A DNA stretch of 64,000 nt from NCBI RefSeq assembly GCF_001884235.1, contig NZ_MAOI01000070.1, positions 59,917-123,916 on the forward strand. Reading direction: 5' to 3'. Every line of letters starts with the position of its first letter. Within the stretch, counting starts at the first letter, position 1. Origin of the DNA: Bacillus paramycoides. GTDB lineage: Bacteria; Bacillota; Bacilli; Bacillales; Bacillaceae_G. Below are positions 38,055 through 46,392 of the stretch, piece by piece. The notes beneath the pieces were generated by a model. The model was not told the DNA's origin and ran no database searches. It was given only the letters and a program-made list of their open reading frames with translations. A program made the translations under genes and the position numbers.

Positions 38055-38504
38055 TTACTTTTCCTGAGGGTGAGGTGGGGTTTGGGAATTGGCCTGATTT
38101 AGTTGTTCTAATATTTCTTTTGCACCATCATGCCACCCTTTAAATCTATAAATTCTTCTAGTAACTTTCTGACCAGATCCATGTGCACCTAAATTCATTC
38201 CGACATCAGTAGTCTGAACACCAACACCACCAGAACGATTCCCTTCATAAAATTCTTCAATCTCTACTTCCTCAGCTGTACTGATACGTTGAGCAATAGC
38301 TAGTTCTTGGGACACACGGGCTTGAGATTCAGACATTTGGTTTACGTATTCTTGTTTAAGAGATTCTTCTTTCAATTGTTCGATAGTTCCATTTTCTTGT
38401 AAATTATTAGTTTTATTGACTAATGCTTGGGTACTTTTTTCTATAAGCATACCTGTTGGATTTAAAGCAAAGCGTAATGCATCAGAAATGATTGATTCTA
38501 TCAA
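38055..38504 (-). CDS. Hypothetical phage accessory protein
   Basis: 149 residues on the minus strand. The N-terminus (MIESIISDALRFALNPTGMLIEKSTQALVN) is an amphipathic helix, the centre is helical and charged, and the C-terminal third contains GGVGVQTTDVGMNLGAHGSGQ and RRIYRFKGWHDGAKEIL. An AGGAGC sequence precedes the ATG. No family recognised. Orientation and position at the early/late border fit a lysogen-expressed accessory gene. Confidence 0.65.
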   Translation of the reverse strand: MIESIISDALRFALNPTGMLIEKSTQALVNKTNNLQENGTIEQLKEESLKQEYVNQMSESQARVSQELAIAQRISTAEEVEIEEFYEGNRSGGVGVQTTDVGMNLGAHGSGQKVTRRIYRFKGWHDGAKEILEQLNQANSQTPPHPQEK

Positions 38505-38817
38505 TACTATTCAGCTCCTTATGTTGCTCAATTTGATAAATATTATAAATATTTTAACATCATTTTCAAAAATTGTAAGTCTATTACCTAGCGTATGCCA
38601 AATTCCTTGTTGAAGTTATACATAATTTTAGTGTGGTGTAATTCGAAATAAAATATCTTATAAACTTAGGAATGCCAAGAGTTATAGCATTTGGCTTAGT
38701 TACACAAAATATAAGATATGGGTAAGTGAGAAAGATATTTGTATGTTGAGATATATAATAAATGGTAATATTGAAATGTTGGTTTGAAGATAATATATTG
38801 ATAGGAGGATAGTTATT
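38505..38817. other. Intergenic region between divergent accessory genes
   Basis: AT-rich, 313 nt. The words GCCAAAT (38593) and ATTTGGC (38690) are inverted about 90 nt apart, too far and short to be convincing. No gene, terminator or clear promoter is visible beyond the RBS of the next gene. Confidence 0.3.
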
Positions 38818-39459
38818 ATGTGGGCGCAATTATGGAGTTACCTTGTAAAAAATGGGCCATTGTTAGCTTTTACTGGAACTATGATCACACTGCTAGTGAA
38901 TCAATTTATGGCAAATAAAGATAAGAAAAAGAGTTTGAGAGCATTTATAACTACAGACTTAATATCGGGAAATTTCGCACTGGATGGTTATCATTATAAG
39001 AAAGGTTCAAAGTTATTTATTACTAAGAACTACGAAGAAATCCGTTCTATATATGATAAACTTCCAACTTCTAAAAAAGCATTAAATGAAATTCCATGTG
39101 CATTTTTAAAAATAAAAAACATAACGTCAAATCACTGTTTTGGACCTATAGTAGAAGTGCGCGTAGTATCCGAAAGTAAAGAAATTCAAAGTATGAAATT
39201 TGATATCTACATGTTACAAGCAGATGAAGAGGTATATATCCCGTTGATTTCCAGTGATACCGTAGACTTTTTCACAGAGACCATCAAAGTTACATATAAC
39301 ACATTAGCTAATGAAGTTATGACATATGAGAGCAAAACAATTAGGGAAGATGGGGAAGCGGAAAAAATCATAGAAAGTGTCTATGTAAAAAGGCGGTTTA
39401 GAAATAAGACAGTTATTACTAGCTTAGGTTCAAACACGAAAAGTAAAGTCCTAAATTAA
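38818..39459 (+). CDS. Membrane-anchored hypothetical protein
   Basis: 213 residues with one N-terminal membrane helix (about residues 12-31, GPLLAFTGTMITLLVNQFM), a basic stop-transfer stretch (KDKKKS) and a beta-rich soluble domain. AGGAGG precedes the ATG. It is first in a group of three membrane-anchored genes (with 39676 and 40880) before the packaging genes. No family recognised. Confidence 0.7.
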   Translation: MWAQLWSYLVKNGPLLAFTGTMITLLVNQFMANKDKKKSLRAFITTDLISGNFALDGYHYKKGSKLFITKNYEEIRSIYDKLPTSKKALNEIPCAFLKIKNITSNHCFGPIVEVRVVSESKEIQSMKFDIYMLQADEEVYIPLISSDTVDFFTETIKVTYNTLANEVMTYESKTIREDGEAEKIIESVYVKRRFRNKTVITSLGSNTKSKVLN

Positions 39460-39540
39460 AGTGAAATGAAAATGGTTGCAAATTGGATGAATAGTTGTTT
39501 CTTGTTTTCACATTCAATTGCAATTCACGTTGTGTAAACG

Positions 39541-39639
39541 GAGAAGGGCTTTTGCTCTTTTTCCATTTACTTAATATTGTTGATGCAGATATAGCATCAT
39601 TAGGTGACTGGAAGAAGGATAAAACTTCACGTACCGTAA
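39541..39639. repeat. Decayed gene fragment, copy A
   Basis: On the minus strand this reads ITVREVLSFFQSPN...STILSKWKKSKS, resembling the recognition part of a small DNA-binding protein, but with no full gene around it. The nucleotide sequence recurs in diverged form at 40383-40483. The two copies share the ends (GCTTTTGCTC and AAAACTTCA...TACCGTAA) and most of the core. Confidence 0.55.
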
Positions 39640-39675
39640 TTGAATTGCAAATTTTATGGATAAGGAGTAGATTGA

Positions 39676-40173
39676 ATGGCAATCACGAGTGCTGTAATTA
39701 CATCAATAATTACCTTTGCAATCCTACATTTATTTATCGAGCCACGGAAAGAAAAGAAAAGGAAGAGAGAAGAAAAACTTAAAAATCTTTATGCTCCGTT
39801 ATATACAATGACTTTAGCTAAGCTAGTAGATATTCCATCAGATCGTAGAATGGAAGATATTAGATTCTGTATTAAGATAGAATCTGGGTATCTGTCTACT
39901 GAAGAATATATACAATTTATAATGAAAAACTCACGTTATGCGAGCAGTGAACTTTTATTAGAAGTACATAAACTAGTTGAAAAATTGGCATATAAAAGAA
40001 ATAAACTTAATCCATTTGATGTTAGTCCGTATGTATATGTAGATGATCTAACGATGTTAGTAGTTAAAGAATATAACCAATTAAAAAAACAGATGAATGA
40101 AAAATATGATGAAGATGAATTAAATACAGGGACTCCTAGTCTTTTAAAAGAGATAGCTATGAGTATGGAATAA
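39676..40173 (+). CDS. Membrane-anchored hypothetical protein
   Basis: 165 residues. A single N-terminal membrane helix (ITSAVITSIITFAILHLFI) is followed by a lysine/arginine-rich stretch (EPRKEKKRKREEKLKNLYAPLYTMT) and a helical cytoplasmic domain. ATAAGGAGTAG upstream serves as RBS. No known family identified; similar layouts occur in many phage and defence-associated small proteins. It lies between two copies of a decayed fragment. Confidence 0.7.
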   Translation: MAITSAVITSIITFAILHLFIEPRKEKKRKREEKLKNLYAPLYTMTLAKLVDIPSDRRMEDIRFCIKIESGYLSTEEYIQFIMKNSRYASSELLLEVHKLVEKLAYKRNKLNPFDVSPYVYVDDLTMLVVKEYNQLKKQMNEKYDEDELNTGTPSLLKEIAMSME

Positions 40174-40564
40174 AATAAGTGGCAGAGTCGTGACCGCTTT
40201 TTGGCAGGAAATGTGCCGGCTGTTTTGGAATCATCGTGATATATTTGTATTGTGAGAAGTGGCGGAAAACACAACTCATAAAGATTCCTTTATAATCTAT
40301 ATGTTGTCTAAACGGTTTCATAATGACGGCACATAAAATCCGAAACCAGCAGATGGTAATGATTGAATGATACCGTTATTAAGGAGAGCTTTTGCTCTTC
40401 TTCCAGTTACTTATTATTGTTGGCACAGATGAATGTAGCGACATTAAGTGATTGGAAGAAGAATAAAACTTCATTTACCGTAAATAAAATACAAATCAAT
40501 AATTGATATAAAAGCATCCATTCGGCTGCTTTTTATTTTACAAAGAAAAAAGCCATGGAGATGG
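40174..40564. other. Intergenic stretch with decayed fragment copy B
   Basis: About 390 nt without an intact gene. The part 40383-40483 is the second copy of the fragment at 39541-39639 and is broken by a stop in the frame FTVNEVLFFFQSLN. A T-rich hairpin-like end (GCATCCATTCGGCTGC) occurs near 40512-40530. The rest (40190-40380) shows nothing that I can name. Confidence 0.4.
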
Positions 40565-40714
40565 CTATATGATTTTCTTTATACCACATTGACGATATTC
40601 TCTTAAGAAGATGAAATCTTTAACGGAACTTTTGAATGCGGTATTGTCACAATTATCACAGCGACCGCTAATTTTATCAGGGAACTCTTTGTTTTCCATT
40701 CGTTTCACATACAT
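40565..40714 (-). CDS. 49-aa zinc-ribbon-like protein
   Basis: Short minus-strand ORF from ATG 40714, MYVKRMENKEFPDKISGRCD, with a CDNC pair at residues 19-22 and a lone cysteine near the end (REYRQCGIKK). It looks like a small phage protein with half of a zinc ribbon. No clear RBS precedes the ATG, and upstream in-frame codons are open for only eight residues, so expression is uncertain. Confidence 0.45.
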   Translation of the reverse strand: MYVKRMENKEFPDKISGRCDNCDNTAFKSSVKDFIFLREYRQCGIKKII

Positions 40715-40879
40715 ATCAATCTGATTTATACAGCTTAATCATAATAACATGAAGTGTTCGCATAGTAGATGCTTTTTATTATATAGGTGATGTTTTGAAC
40801 GGTTTTATAAATTTGTATAAAAAAATTTATAGATAAAAATTTCAAATTGTCGCATAATGTATTTTGGAGGCGATAACTT

Positions 40880-41554
40880 ATGGAGAATAAAAGGTGGAGT
40901 AATAGAGATTGGGCTTGGGTAGTAGGGATTTTATCTGGCATCATTATCTTAATTTTAACTATTAGATTAGGAGATAATCAGGATGTAATAAATCTATTTT
41001 CATTTATTTCTAGTTCAGTTTCTATAGCACTTGCTGGTGTAGCAATATTTATTGCTCTTAAACAGGACAGTGATAATAAACAAGTAAATGACCGTTTGGT
41101 AGATTTATTAAATAATATACAAATAGATGTGAAAAGTGTAGACGCAAAATTAGATCCTTCAATAGTAAATAGCGTTGGTGAAGAAACGGCACAAGTATAT
41201 AGTGAAGAGATTGAGAAAAAAGATACATATACAAAAGATGAAGTTGATAAAATTATTAATAGAGTGAGTAAAGATATAACTTTAAATATTGGTGAAATCC
41301 TAACTCAAGAAAAAAACAAAGAAAATTCCCAAAAAATATATTGGGGTAAAAGGGGAAATATTTTAGAGAGTGAAATAGAACGGGAAAAAGAACAGAAAAG
41401 AGTGCGCGAGGAAGTTTTCCAAATTATAAGAGATAATCAGGAAAAGAATCTTGAGGAGATAAGAACAATAATACAAAGTGAAACAGGAAGAAGATATTCG
41501 TTATCTACTATTAATAGTTACAGAAACAGAATTGTGCACGGTGTAGTTAAATAA
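40880..41554 (+). CDS. Membrane protein with C-terminal coiled coil
   Basis: 224 residues with two N-terminal membrane helices (residues about 13-30 and 40-61), a coiled-coil segment and a final region (EEIRTIIQSETGRRYSLSTINSYRNRIV) reading like a helix-turn-helix. TTGGAGGCG precedes the ATG. No family recognised. A terminator follows directly. Confidence 0.7.
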   Translation: MENKRWSNRDWAWVVGILSGIIILILTIRLGDNQDVINLFSFISSSVSIALAGVAIFIALKQDSDNKQVNDRLVDLLNNIQIDVKSVDAKLDPSIVNSVGEETAQVYSEEIEKKDTYTKDEVDKIINRVSKDITLNIGEILTQEKNKENSQKIYWGKRGNILESEIEREKEQKRVREEVFQIIRDNQEKNLEEIRTIIQSETGRRYSLSTINSYRNRIVHGVVK

Positions 41555-41566
41555 ATATTTAAAATT

Positions 41567-41597
41567 AAGCGCTCAAATTAACTGAGCGCTTTTTATT
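41567..41597 (+). terminator. Terminator
   Basis: Perfect stem AAGCGCTCA / TGAGCGCTT with a 7-nt loop and a T-rich tail. It divides the accessory genes from the packaging operon. Confidence 0.85.
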
Positions 41598-41612
41598 TTG
41601 GAGGGATGAAGG

Positions 41613-41840
41613 ATGGATCTAACTAAATTAAACAAACAAGAACAAGCGGCTGTGATCGGAACATTCATTGCAATGTTAGGGCAGGATCTTGTAAACGAAC
41701 GTATTGATAAAAAGAAATTAGAAAGTGCAATCCCAATATTTAATGAGTTGGAAGATAATACAACACCAAAGCAAAAGAGAGAAGCGATGAATAGTTTGCT
41801 AGATAAAACAATGGATGGATTCTTAAAGAGTAAGGAGTGA
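41613..41840 (+). CDS. Small hypothetical protein before the packaging genes
   Basis: 75 residues, helical (MDLTKLNKQEQAAVIGTFIA). TTGGAGGGATG precedes the ATG. It is the first gene after the terminator and probably starts the late operon. No family recognised. Confidence 0.65.
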   Translation: MDLTKLNKQEQAAVIGTFIAMLGQDLVNERIDKKKLESAIPIFNELEDNTTPKQKREAMNSLLDKTMDGFLKSKE

Positions 41841-41846
41841 GGATAG

Positions 41847-42020
41847 ATGTGTGATCATAAGTACCAAGTGTTAGATAATGGGACTACTACTTTCTATTCT
41901 GATGCGAATCGTTATGGTGTAGATGTATCCGTTACTTTCTACTGTGAGAAGTGCCTTGATATTCAACATCGAGAGAAGCGGATTGATACAGGTGTGGTTG
42001 AGGTAAAGGATAGTGAATGA
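41847..42020 (+). CDS. 57-aa zinc-knuckle protein
   Basis: Short ORF MCDHKYQVLDNGTTTFYSDA with CEKC near residue 33, so one half of a zinc knuckle plus the early CDH. RBS AAGGAGTGAGG. It overlaps the next gene by 8 nt. Similar small CxxC proteins are common just upstream of phage HNH genes; the role is unknown. Confidence 0.65.
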   Translation: MCDHKYQVLDNGTTTFYSDANRYGVDVSVTFYCEKCLDIQHREKRIDTGVVEVKDSE

Positions 42021-42348
42021 ATATAAAACCAAACAACAGAAGCGCAAATTCTATGACAGTGGTGAGTGGAAGTGTATACGCGAGCAAGTAAAGAAGCGTG
42101 ACAACTATGAATGCCAAGAGTGTAAACGAAACGGTCGCGTTCAAACAGACACGAATGAATACAGTGAGCGTGCGAAGCGTAAGAAGATTCTACTCGTTGT
42201 CCATCATATAAAAGAACTCGAACATCATCCAGAACTTGCATTACAAAAAGATAATCTCGAAACAGTATGTGTGGATTGCCATAATAAAGAACACGGTAGA
42301 ACATTCAAAAAGAAAATCAACAAATGGGAAAATGATGAAAAGTGGTAA
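42013..42348 (+). CDS. HNH endonuclease (packaging-associated)
   Basis: 111 residues. HNH signatures: CQEC near residue 35, VVHHIKELEHHPELALQKDNLETVCVDCHNKEH. Such HNH proteins beside terS/terL in cos-type phages assist terminase in cutting genome ends. The GTG at 42013 gives the N-terminus MNEYKTKQQKRKFYDSGEWK. An out-of-frame ATG at 42017 is not used. Confidence 0.88.
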   Translation: MNEYKTKQQKRKFYDSGEWKCIREQVKKRDNYECQECKRNGRVQTDTNEYSERAKRKKILLVVHHIKELEHHPELALQKDNLETVCVDCHNKEHGRTFKKKINKWENDEKW

Positions 42349-42364
42349 AAATGAATCGGCAATA

Positions 42365-42474
42365 ATAATCCCCCCCTTAAAATATTTCATCAAAAATTGC
42401 TCTAAGGGGCACCGGAGGAGGGGGTTAACTGTCAGATTTTTTTCGATTTTACGCACGTAAGGGGGGGTGGGTAG
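42365..42474. other. Candidate cos region
   Basis: Between HNH and TerS there is a C-run (CCCCCCC), then GGGGCACCGGAGGAGGGGG at 42407-42425 and further G-rich sequence. This is much more GC-biased than its surroundings. In HK97-type phages of Gram-positives with an HNH gene at this place, the cohesive-end site lies here. There is no direct proof. Confidence 0.35.
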
Positions 42475-42786
42475 ATGGCTGTTAGTATTGTGAGGTTAAA
42501 AGAACAGCTCATGAATAGTATTGATATCACAGATTTAGTCGAAGTTGAAAAAGTAGAAAGATACATTGATCTAGTCAAAGCATTTAGAAAAATAAATAAG
42601 ACCATTAATAAAGAAGGTGAATCTGTAACAGTAAAAAATGGTTCTCAAGTTTTTGTTAAAGCCCACCCTCTTATAAGTGAGAGGAATAAAATTAATAGTT
42701 CTTTAATTGCTTTAGGAAGAGATATAAAATTCGTTCCTAAAGTTGGTGCTTCTAATACGGGATACAGTCCAAGTGATTTAATATGA
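42475..42786 (+). CDS. Terminase small subunit, P27 family
   Basis: 103-residue DNA-recognition subunit. It has the P27-type pattern VEKVERYIDLVKAFRKINKTI...NGSQVFVKAHPLISERNKINSSLIAL. GGGGGTGGG precedes the ATG. It overlaps terL by 4 nt. Confidence 0.88.
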   Translation: MAVSIVRLKEQLMNSIDITDLVEVEKVERYIDLVKAFRKINKTINKEGESVTVKNGSQVFVKAHPLISERNKINSSLIALGRDIKFVPKVGASNTGYSPSDLI

Positions 42787-44450
42787 TTAGGCAAAAGCAT
42801 GTAGATGAATATATTGAGCTTTATAGAAGTGGAAAAATAAAGTTCAACAAAGAAAGAGAACTGTTAATTGACTATCTAGAAAAATATGTTTTGAACAGAG
42901 ACGATTTGTATTTTGATGATGAAATGATAGAGAAGTGTATCCGCTTTGGAGAGAAATGGTACTTCCCGTTACAATCATTTCAGAAATTCTTAATAGCATT
43001 CGTTTTTTTGTTTTATAAGAAAAATGGCCGCGTGTTTTACCGGAAATTTTTGTGGATGCTAGGACGTGGTGGCGGTAAAAACGGATTAATATCAGTCATC
43101 ATTCATTTTTTAATTAGTGAAATGCATGGTATTACGGAGTATAACATTTCCGTTGTTGCAAACAGTGAAGAGCAGGCGAAAACCAGTCCAGATGAAGTTC
43201 ATAAATGCGTCAAACGAAATGAAATATTGCAACGAGCATTTAAAACCACATTAACTCAAACTGTCTCTAAAGCTACAGGAAGTATATTGAAGTTTAGAAC
43301 GTCTAATGGAGATACAAAAGATGGTTTGCGTGATGGCGCGGTTGTATTTGATGAAATACATCAATATGAAAGCAATAAAGATGTTCGAGTCCACATTAGT
43401 GGTTTAGGGAAAAAGAAAAACCCACGCGAATTTTACATTGGTACAGACGGGTATGTACGAGACGGATTTCTAGATAAGCAAAAAGAAAAAGCAATGAAAG
43501 TTTTAAATGGTGAAGCCCGTCCAAATGCTATCTTTCCGTTCATTTGTAAATTAAATGATGAAAAAGAAGTCGATGATATCGATAATTGGGAAATGGCGAA
43601 TCCAATGTTATCTCATCCTTTAAGTGAGTATGCTGAGGGATTACTTGAAACGATAAAAGAAGAATACGAGGATTTAGAGGATGATCCAAGCAACCGAGAG
43701 GAGTTCATGACAAAACGAATGAACTTGCCGGTTACAAATTTGGAGCGATCTGTTGCGAAATGGTCAGAAATTCTTGCTACAAATCGTCCATTTCCTGATT
43801 TATATGCTCAAGAATGCATAGGGGCATTAGACTTTGCAAGTATTCGAGACTTTGCAGCATGTGGTCTTTTATTTAGACAAAATGGTGAATACATTTTTAA
43901 AACTCATTCCTTTGTTCGAAAAGAATTTGTTGATATCTATTACGGATATTCTAAAAAAGCAGGTGAATTTAAAAAGCAGAAATTTGCTCCTATAAAAGAG
44001 TGGGAAGAGCAAGGTTTACTAACAGTTGTGGATGAACCAACTATTAATCCTCAACACATTGTTGATTGGTTTGTAGAAATGCGAGAACAATATGGAATTA
44101 AAAAGATTATAGCTGATAACTTCAGAATGGAAGCAATAAGGCCATTATTAGTAGCAGAGGGGTTTGAAATAGAAGTTATACGAAACCCAAAAGCAATTCA
44201 TAGTTTATTAGCTCCACGTATTGAAATGGCATTTGCAAATAAACAAATTGTTTTTGATGATAATCCGCTAATGCGTTGGTATACGCAAAATGTGTTGGTT
44301 GTTATCAAAGGTGATGGAAATAAAATATATGAAAAGAAAGAACCTGTACGTAGAAAAACAGATGGGTTTCAGTGTTTTGTTCATGCTCTTTATCGTGCGG
44401 ATGAGATACAAGAAGCAACTGATTTTGTTATAGGTAACATTAAATTCTAA
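42783..44450 (+). CDS. Terminase large subunit
   Basis: 555-residue packaging motor. The Walker A-like motif GRGGGKNG follows KFLWMLGRGGG near residue 97, and Walker B (AVVFDEIHQ) follows near residue 192. The C-terminal RNase H-like nuclease contains GALDFASIRDF and IIADNF. Type: HK97/YmfN-like Terminase_1. The ATG overlaps the TerS end. Confidence 0.95.
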   Translation: MIRQKHVDEYIELYRSGKIKFNKERELLIDYLEKYVLNRDDLYFDDEMIEKCIRFGEKWYFPLQSFQKFLIAFVFLFYKKNGRVFYRKFLWMLGRGGGKNGLISVIIHFLISEMHGITEYNISVVANSEEQAKTSPDEVHKCVKRNEILQRAFKTTLTQTVSKATGSILKFRTSNGDTKDGLRDGAVVFDEIHQYESNKDVRVHISGLGKKKNPREFYIGTDGYVRDGFLDKQKEKAMKVLNGEARPNAIFPFICKLNDEKEVDDIDNWEMANPMLSHPLSEYAEGLLETIKEEYEDLEDDPSNREEFMTKRMNLPVTNLERSVAKWSEILATNRPFPDLYAQECIGALDFASIRDFAACGLLFRQNGEYIFKTHSFVRKEFVDIYYGYSKKAGEFKKQKFAPIKEWEEQGLLTVVDEPTINPQHIVDWFVEMREQYGIKKIIADNFRMEAIRPLLVAEGFEIEVIRNPKAIHSLLAPRIEMAFANKQIVFDDNPLMRWYTQNVLVVIKGDGNKIYEKKEPVRRKTDGFQCFVHALYRADEIQEATDFVIGNIKF

Positions 44451-44459
44451 TAAAGGGGG

Positions 44460-45623
44460 GTGATAACCATTGGATGGTTAGGTTCAGTATTTAAAAGAAA
44501 TAAAGAACTAGAATTTATGCTAGATCTGGATTTGATTGCTGATACAGCAAACAGGCTTCACATGAAACGATTAGCACTTGATACATGCGTATCTTTTCTA
44601 GGAAGAACGATTAGTCAATCTGAATTCAGGGTAAGAAACGGTAAAACATTTGAGAAGAATGAGCTTTATTATCGCCTAAATATTAGACCGAATAAGAATA
44701 TGACGGCCAGCACCTTCTGGGAAAGATTTATCCGTAAACTCATTTATGATAATGAGTGTTTAGTTGTACAGGCGGATGATGGTGATTTGCTTATTGCTGA
44801 TGGATTTCAGCATAACGAATATGCTGTATATGAAGATACTTTTACAGATGTAACAGTAAAAGATTACACGTTTAAGCGAAGTTTTAAACAAAGCGAAGTA
44901 ATTCATTTAAAGTATCGAAATGATAAATTATCTCCACTTATTGATGGTTTATTTGCAGATTACGGTGATTTATTTGGTAGGATATTAAACTCACAGAAGC
45001 GTAAAAATCAAGTTCGTGGCACAGTTGATATGGATATGATTGGTGCTAAAACAGAAGAACAAATAGCGAAGTTACAAGAGTTTATAGACAACATGTATAA
45101 GTCGATTGGCTCAAAAGATATAGCTATTGTTCCACAACAAAAGGGTATTAATTATAACGAGATATACAACGGTGTTGCGAATGGTCCAAGTGTGGAAGAA
45201 ATCAATAAAGTAACAAATGGTTTCTTAAATCAAGTAGCTATGGCAATTGGTATTCCAACAGCTTTGATATATGGGGAAATGGCTGATGTAGAAAAGCAAA
45301 CGAAAAATTATATGCTTTTTACAGTACGGCCATTATTAAAAAAGCTATCTGATGAAGCGAACGTTAAATTCTTTGAGATGAGTGAATATCTTTTGGGGCA
45401 AAGAATTGAGGTTAAGGCTGTTTCCTATCAAAGTATATTTGATCTTGCGACAAGTATTGATAAACTCATTTCTTCAAGTGCATTTACAGGAAATGAGATT
45501 CGATCAGAAGTAGATTATGAAGATTCTGATGATCCAAACCTAAATATCCACCATATTACGAAGAACTATACAAAATTAAATGAATCTGAAGGAGGGGAGA
45601 AAGAAAATGACGGTGAAAATTGA
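44460..45623 (+). CDS. Portal protein, HK97 type
   Basis: 387 residues in the GTG reading; forms the ring at the capsid vertex through which DNA enters. Family regions are LDTCVSFLGRTISQSEF, NPN-like RPNKNMTASTFWERF, and AMAIGIPTALIYGEM. The only in-frame standard start is GTG 44460, which directly touches the purine-rich RBS (AAAGGGGG). An ATT at 44469 has normal spacing and would give the family-like N-terminus (M)GWLGSVF. The true start is therefore open. Confidence 0.92.
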   Translation: MITIGWLGSVFKRNKELEFMLDLDLIADTANRLHMKRLALDTCVSFLGRTISQSEFRVRNGKTFEKNELYYRLNIRPNKNMTASTFWERFIRKLIYDNECLVVQADDGDLLIADGFQHNEYAVYEDTFTDVTVKDYTFKRSFKQSEVIHLKYRNDKLSPLIDGLFADYGDLFGRILNSQKRKNQVRGTVDMDMIGAKTEEQIAKLQEFIDNMYKSIGSKDIAIVPQQKGINYNEIYNGVANGPSVEEINKVTNGFLNQVAMAIGIPTALIYGEMADVEKQTKNYMLFTVRPLLKKLSDEANVKFFEMSEYLLGQRIEVKAVSYQSIFDLATSIDKLISSSAFTGNEIRSEVDYEDSDDPNLNIHHITKNYTKLNESEGGEKENDGEN

Positions 45624-46389
45624 CGTGAAAGGACCAATTATTTCTAATGATGAAGCTTGGATTTATGATTGGTTTGAAATGGATGCTACAAGCCCAGGTA
45701 AGATTTCAAAAGAACTTGAAAATGCAAATGGCGAGGAATTAGTTGTATCAATAAATAGTCCTGGTGGTTATGTAAATGAAGGTTCAGAGATTTACACGGC
45801 ATTAAAAAATTATCCTGGTCATGTAGAAGTTCAAATTGTTGGTTTAGCAGCAAGTGCAGCATCATTTATTGCAATGGCTGCCGATAAAGTCCGCATTTCT
45901 CCAACAGCACAAATCATGATTCACAATGCTTCTATGTGGAATGGTGGTGATCATCGTGACATGGAAAAGGCGGCTGAGATGTTAAAAATAACAGATCGAG
46001 CAATTGTAAACGCCTATGTCATTAAAAGTGGTAAATCAGAAGAAGAACTACTTAATATGATGGCTGAAGAAACTTGGATGGGTCCACAACAAGCATTAGA
46101 AAATAATTTTGTAGATGAAATCATGTTCATGGAGAATCCAGTTAAAATGACAGCTTCAAGTGCCACTTATACTATGATCCCGCAGAAAGTAATTGATGGT
46201 TTTAGAAATGGAACAATGGGCAAAGGTCAAAGAATTACAAAAGAAGATTTAAATACAGCATTATCAGGGTTAAAAAGCGAAATCCTGAATGATTTACAAA
46301 CGAATACAAATCCAAAAGAGCTTATTCCAGAACCTGTTAATACAAAACAGAATCTGAGTAAGCTCTTTTTAACTTTAGGAGGAAATTAA
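45607..46389 (+). CDS. ClpP-like prohead protease
   Basis: 260-residue serine protease of the Clp/S14 phage type that matures the capsid. SINSPGGYVNEG, catalytic Ser83 in GLAASAAS, and His106 in MIHNAS are visible. GGAGGGGAG selects ATG 45607, giving 17 nt overlap with portal. The C-terminal tail (about residues 190-260) may act as scaffold, since no separate scaffold gene lies between protease and capsid. Confidence 0.93.
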   Translation: MTVKIDVKGPIISNDEAWIYDWFEMDATSPGKISKELENANGEELVVSINSPGGYVNEGSEIYTALKNYPGHVEVQIVGLAASAASFIAMAADKVRISPTAQIMIHNASMWNGGDHRDMEKAAEMLKITDRAIVNAYVIKSGKSEEELLNMMAEETWMGPQQALENNFVDEIMFMENPVKMTASSATYTMIPQKVIDGFRNGTMGKGQRITKEDLNTALSGLKSEILNDLQTNTNPKELIPEPVNTKQNLSKLFLTLGGN

Positions 46390-46392
46390 AAT

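Noticed and set aside
39419-39682. Minus-strand ORF of 87 aa
   Set aside because: No RBS, overlaps the end of the plus-strand gene, and only its centre resembles a protein; better read as a decayed fragment.
42408-42425. CRISPR or G-quadruplex element
   Set aside because: No repeat-spacer pattern is present, and the G runs are too few and uneven to argue for a quadruplex; context fits cos better.
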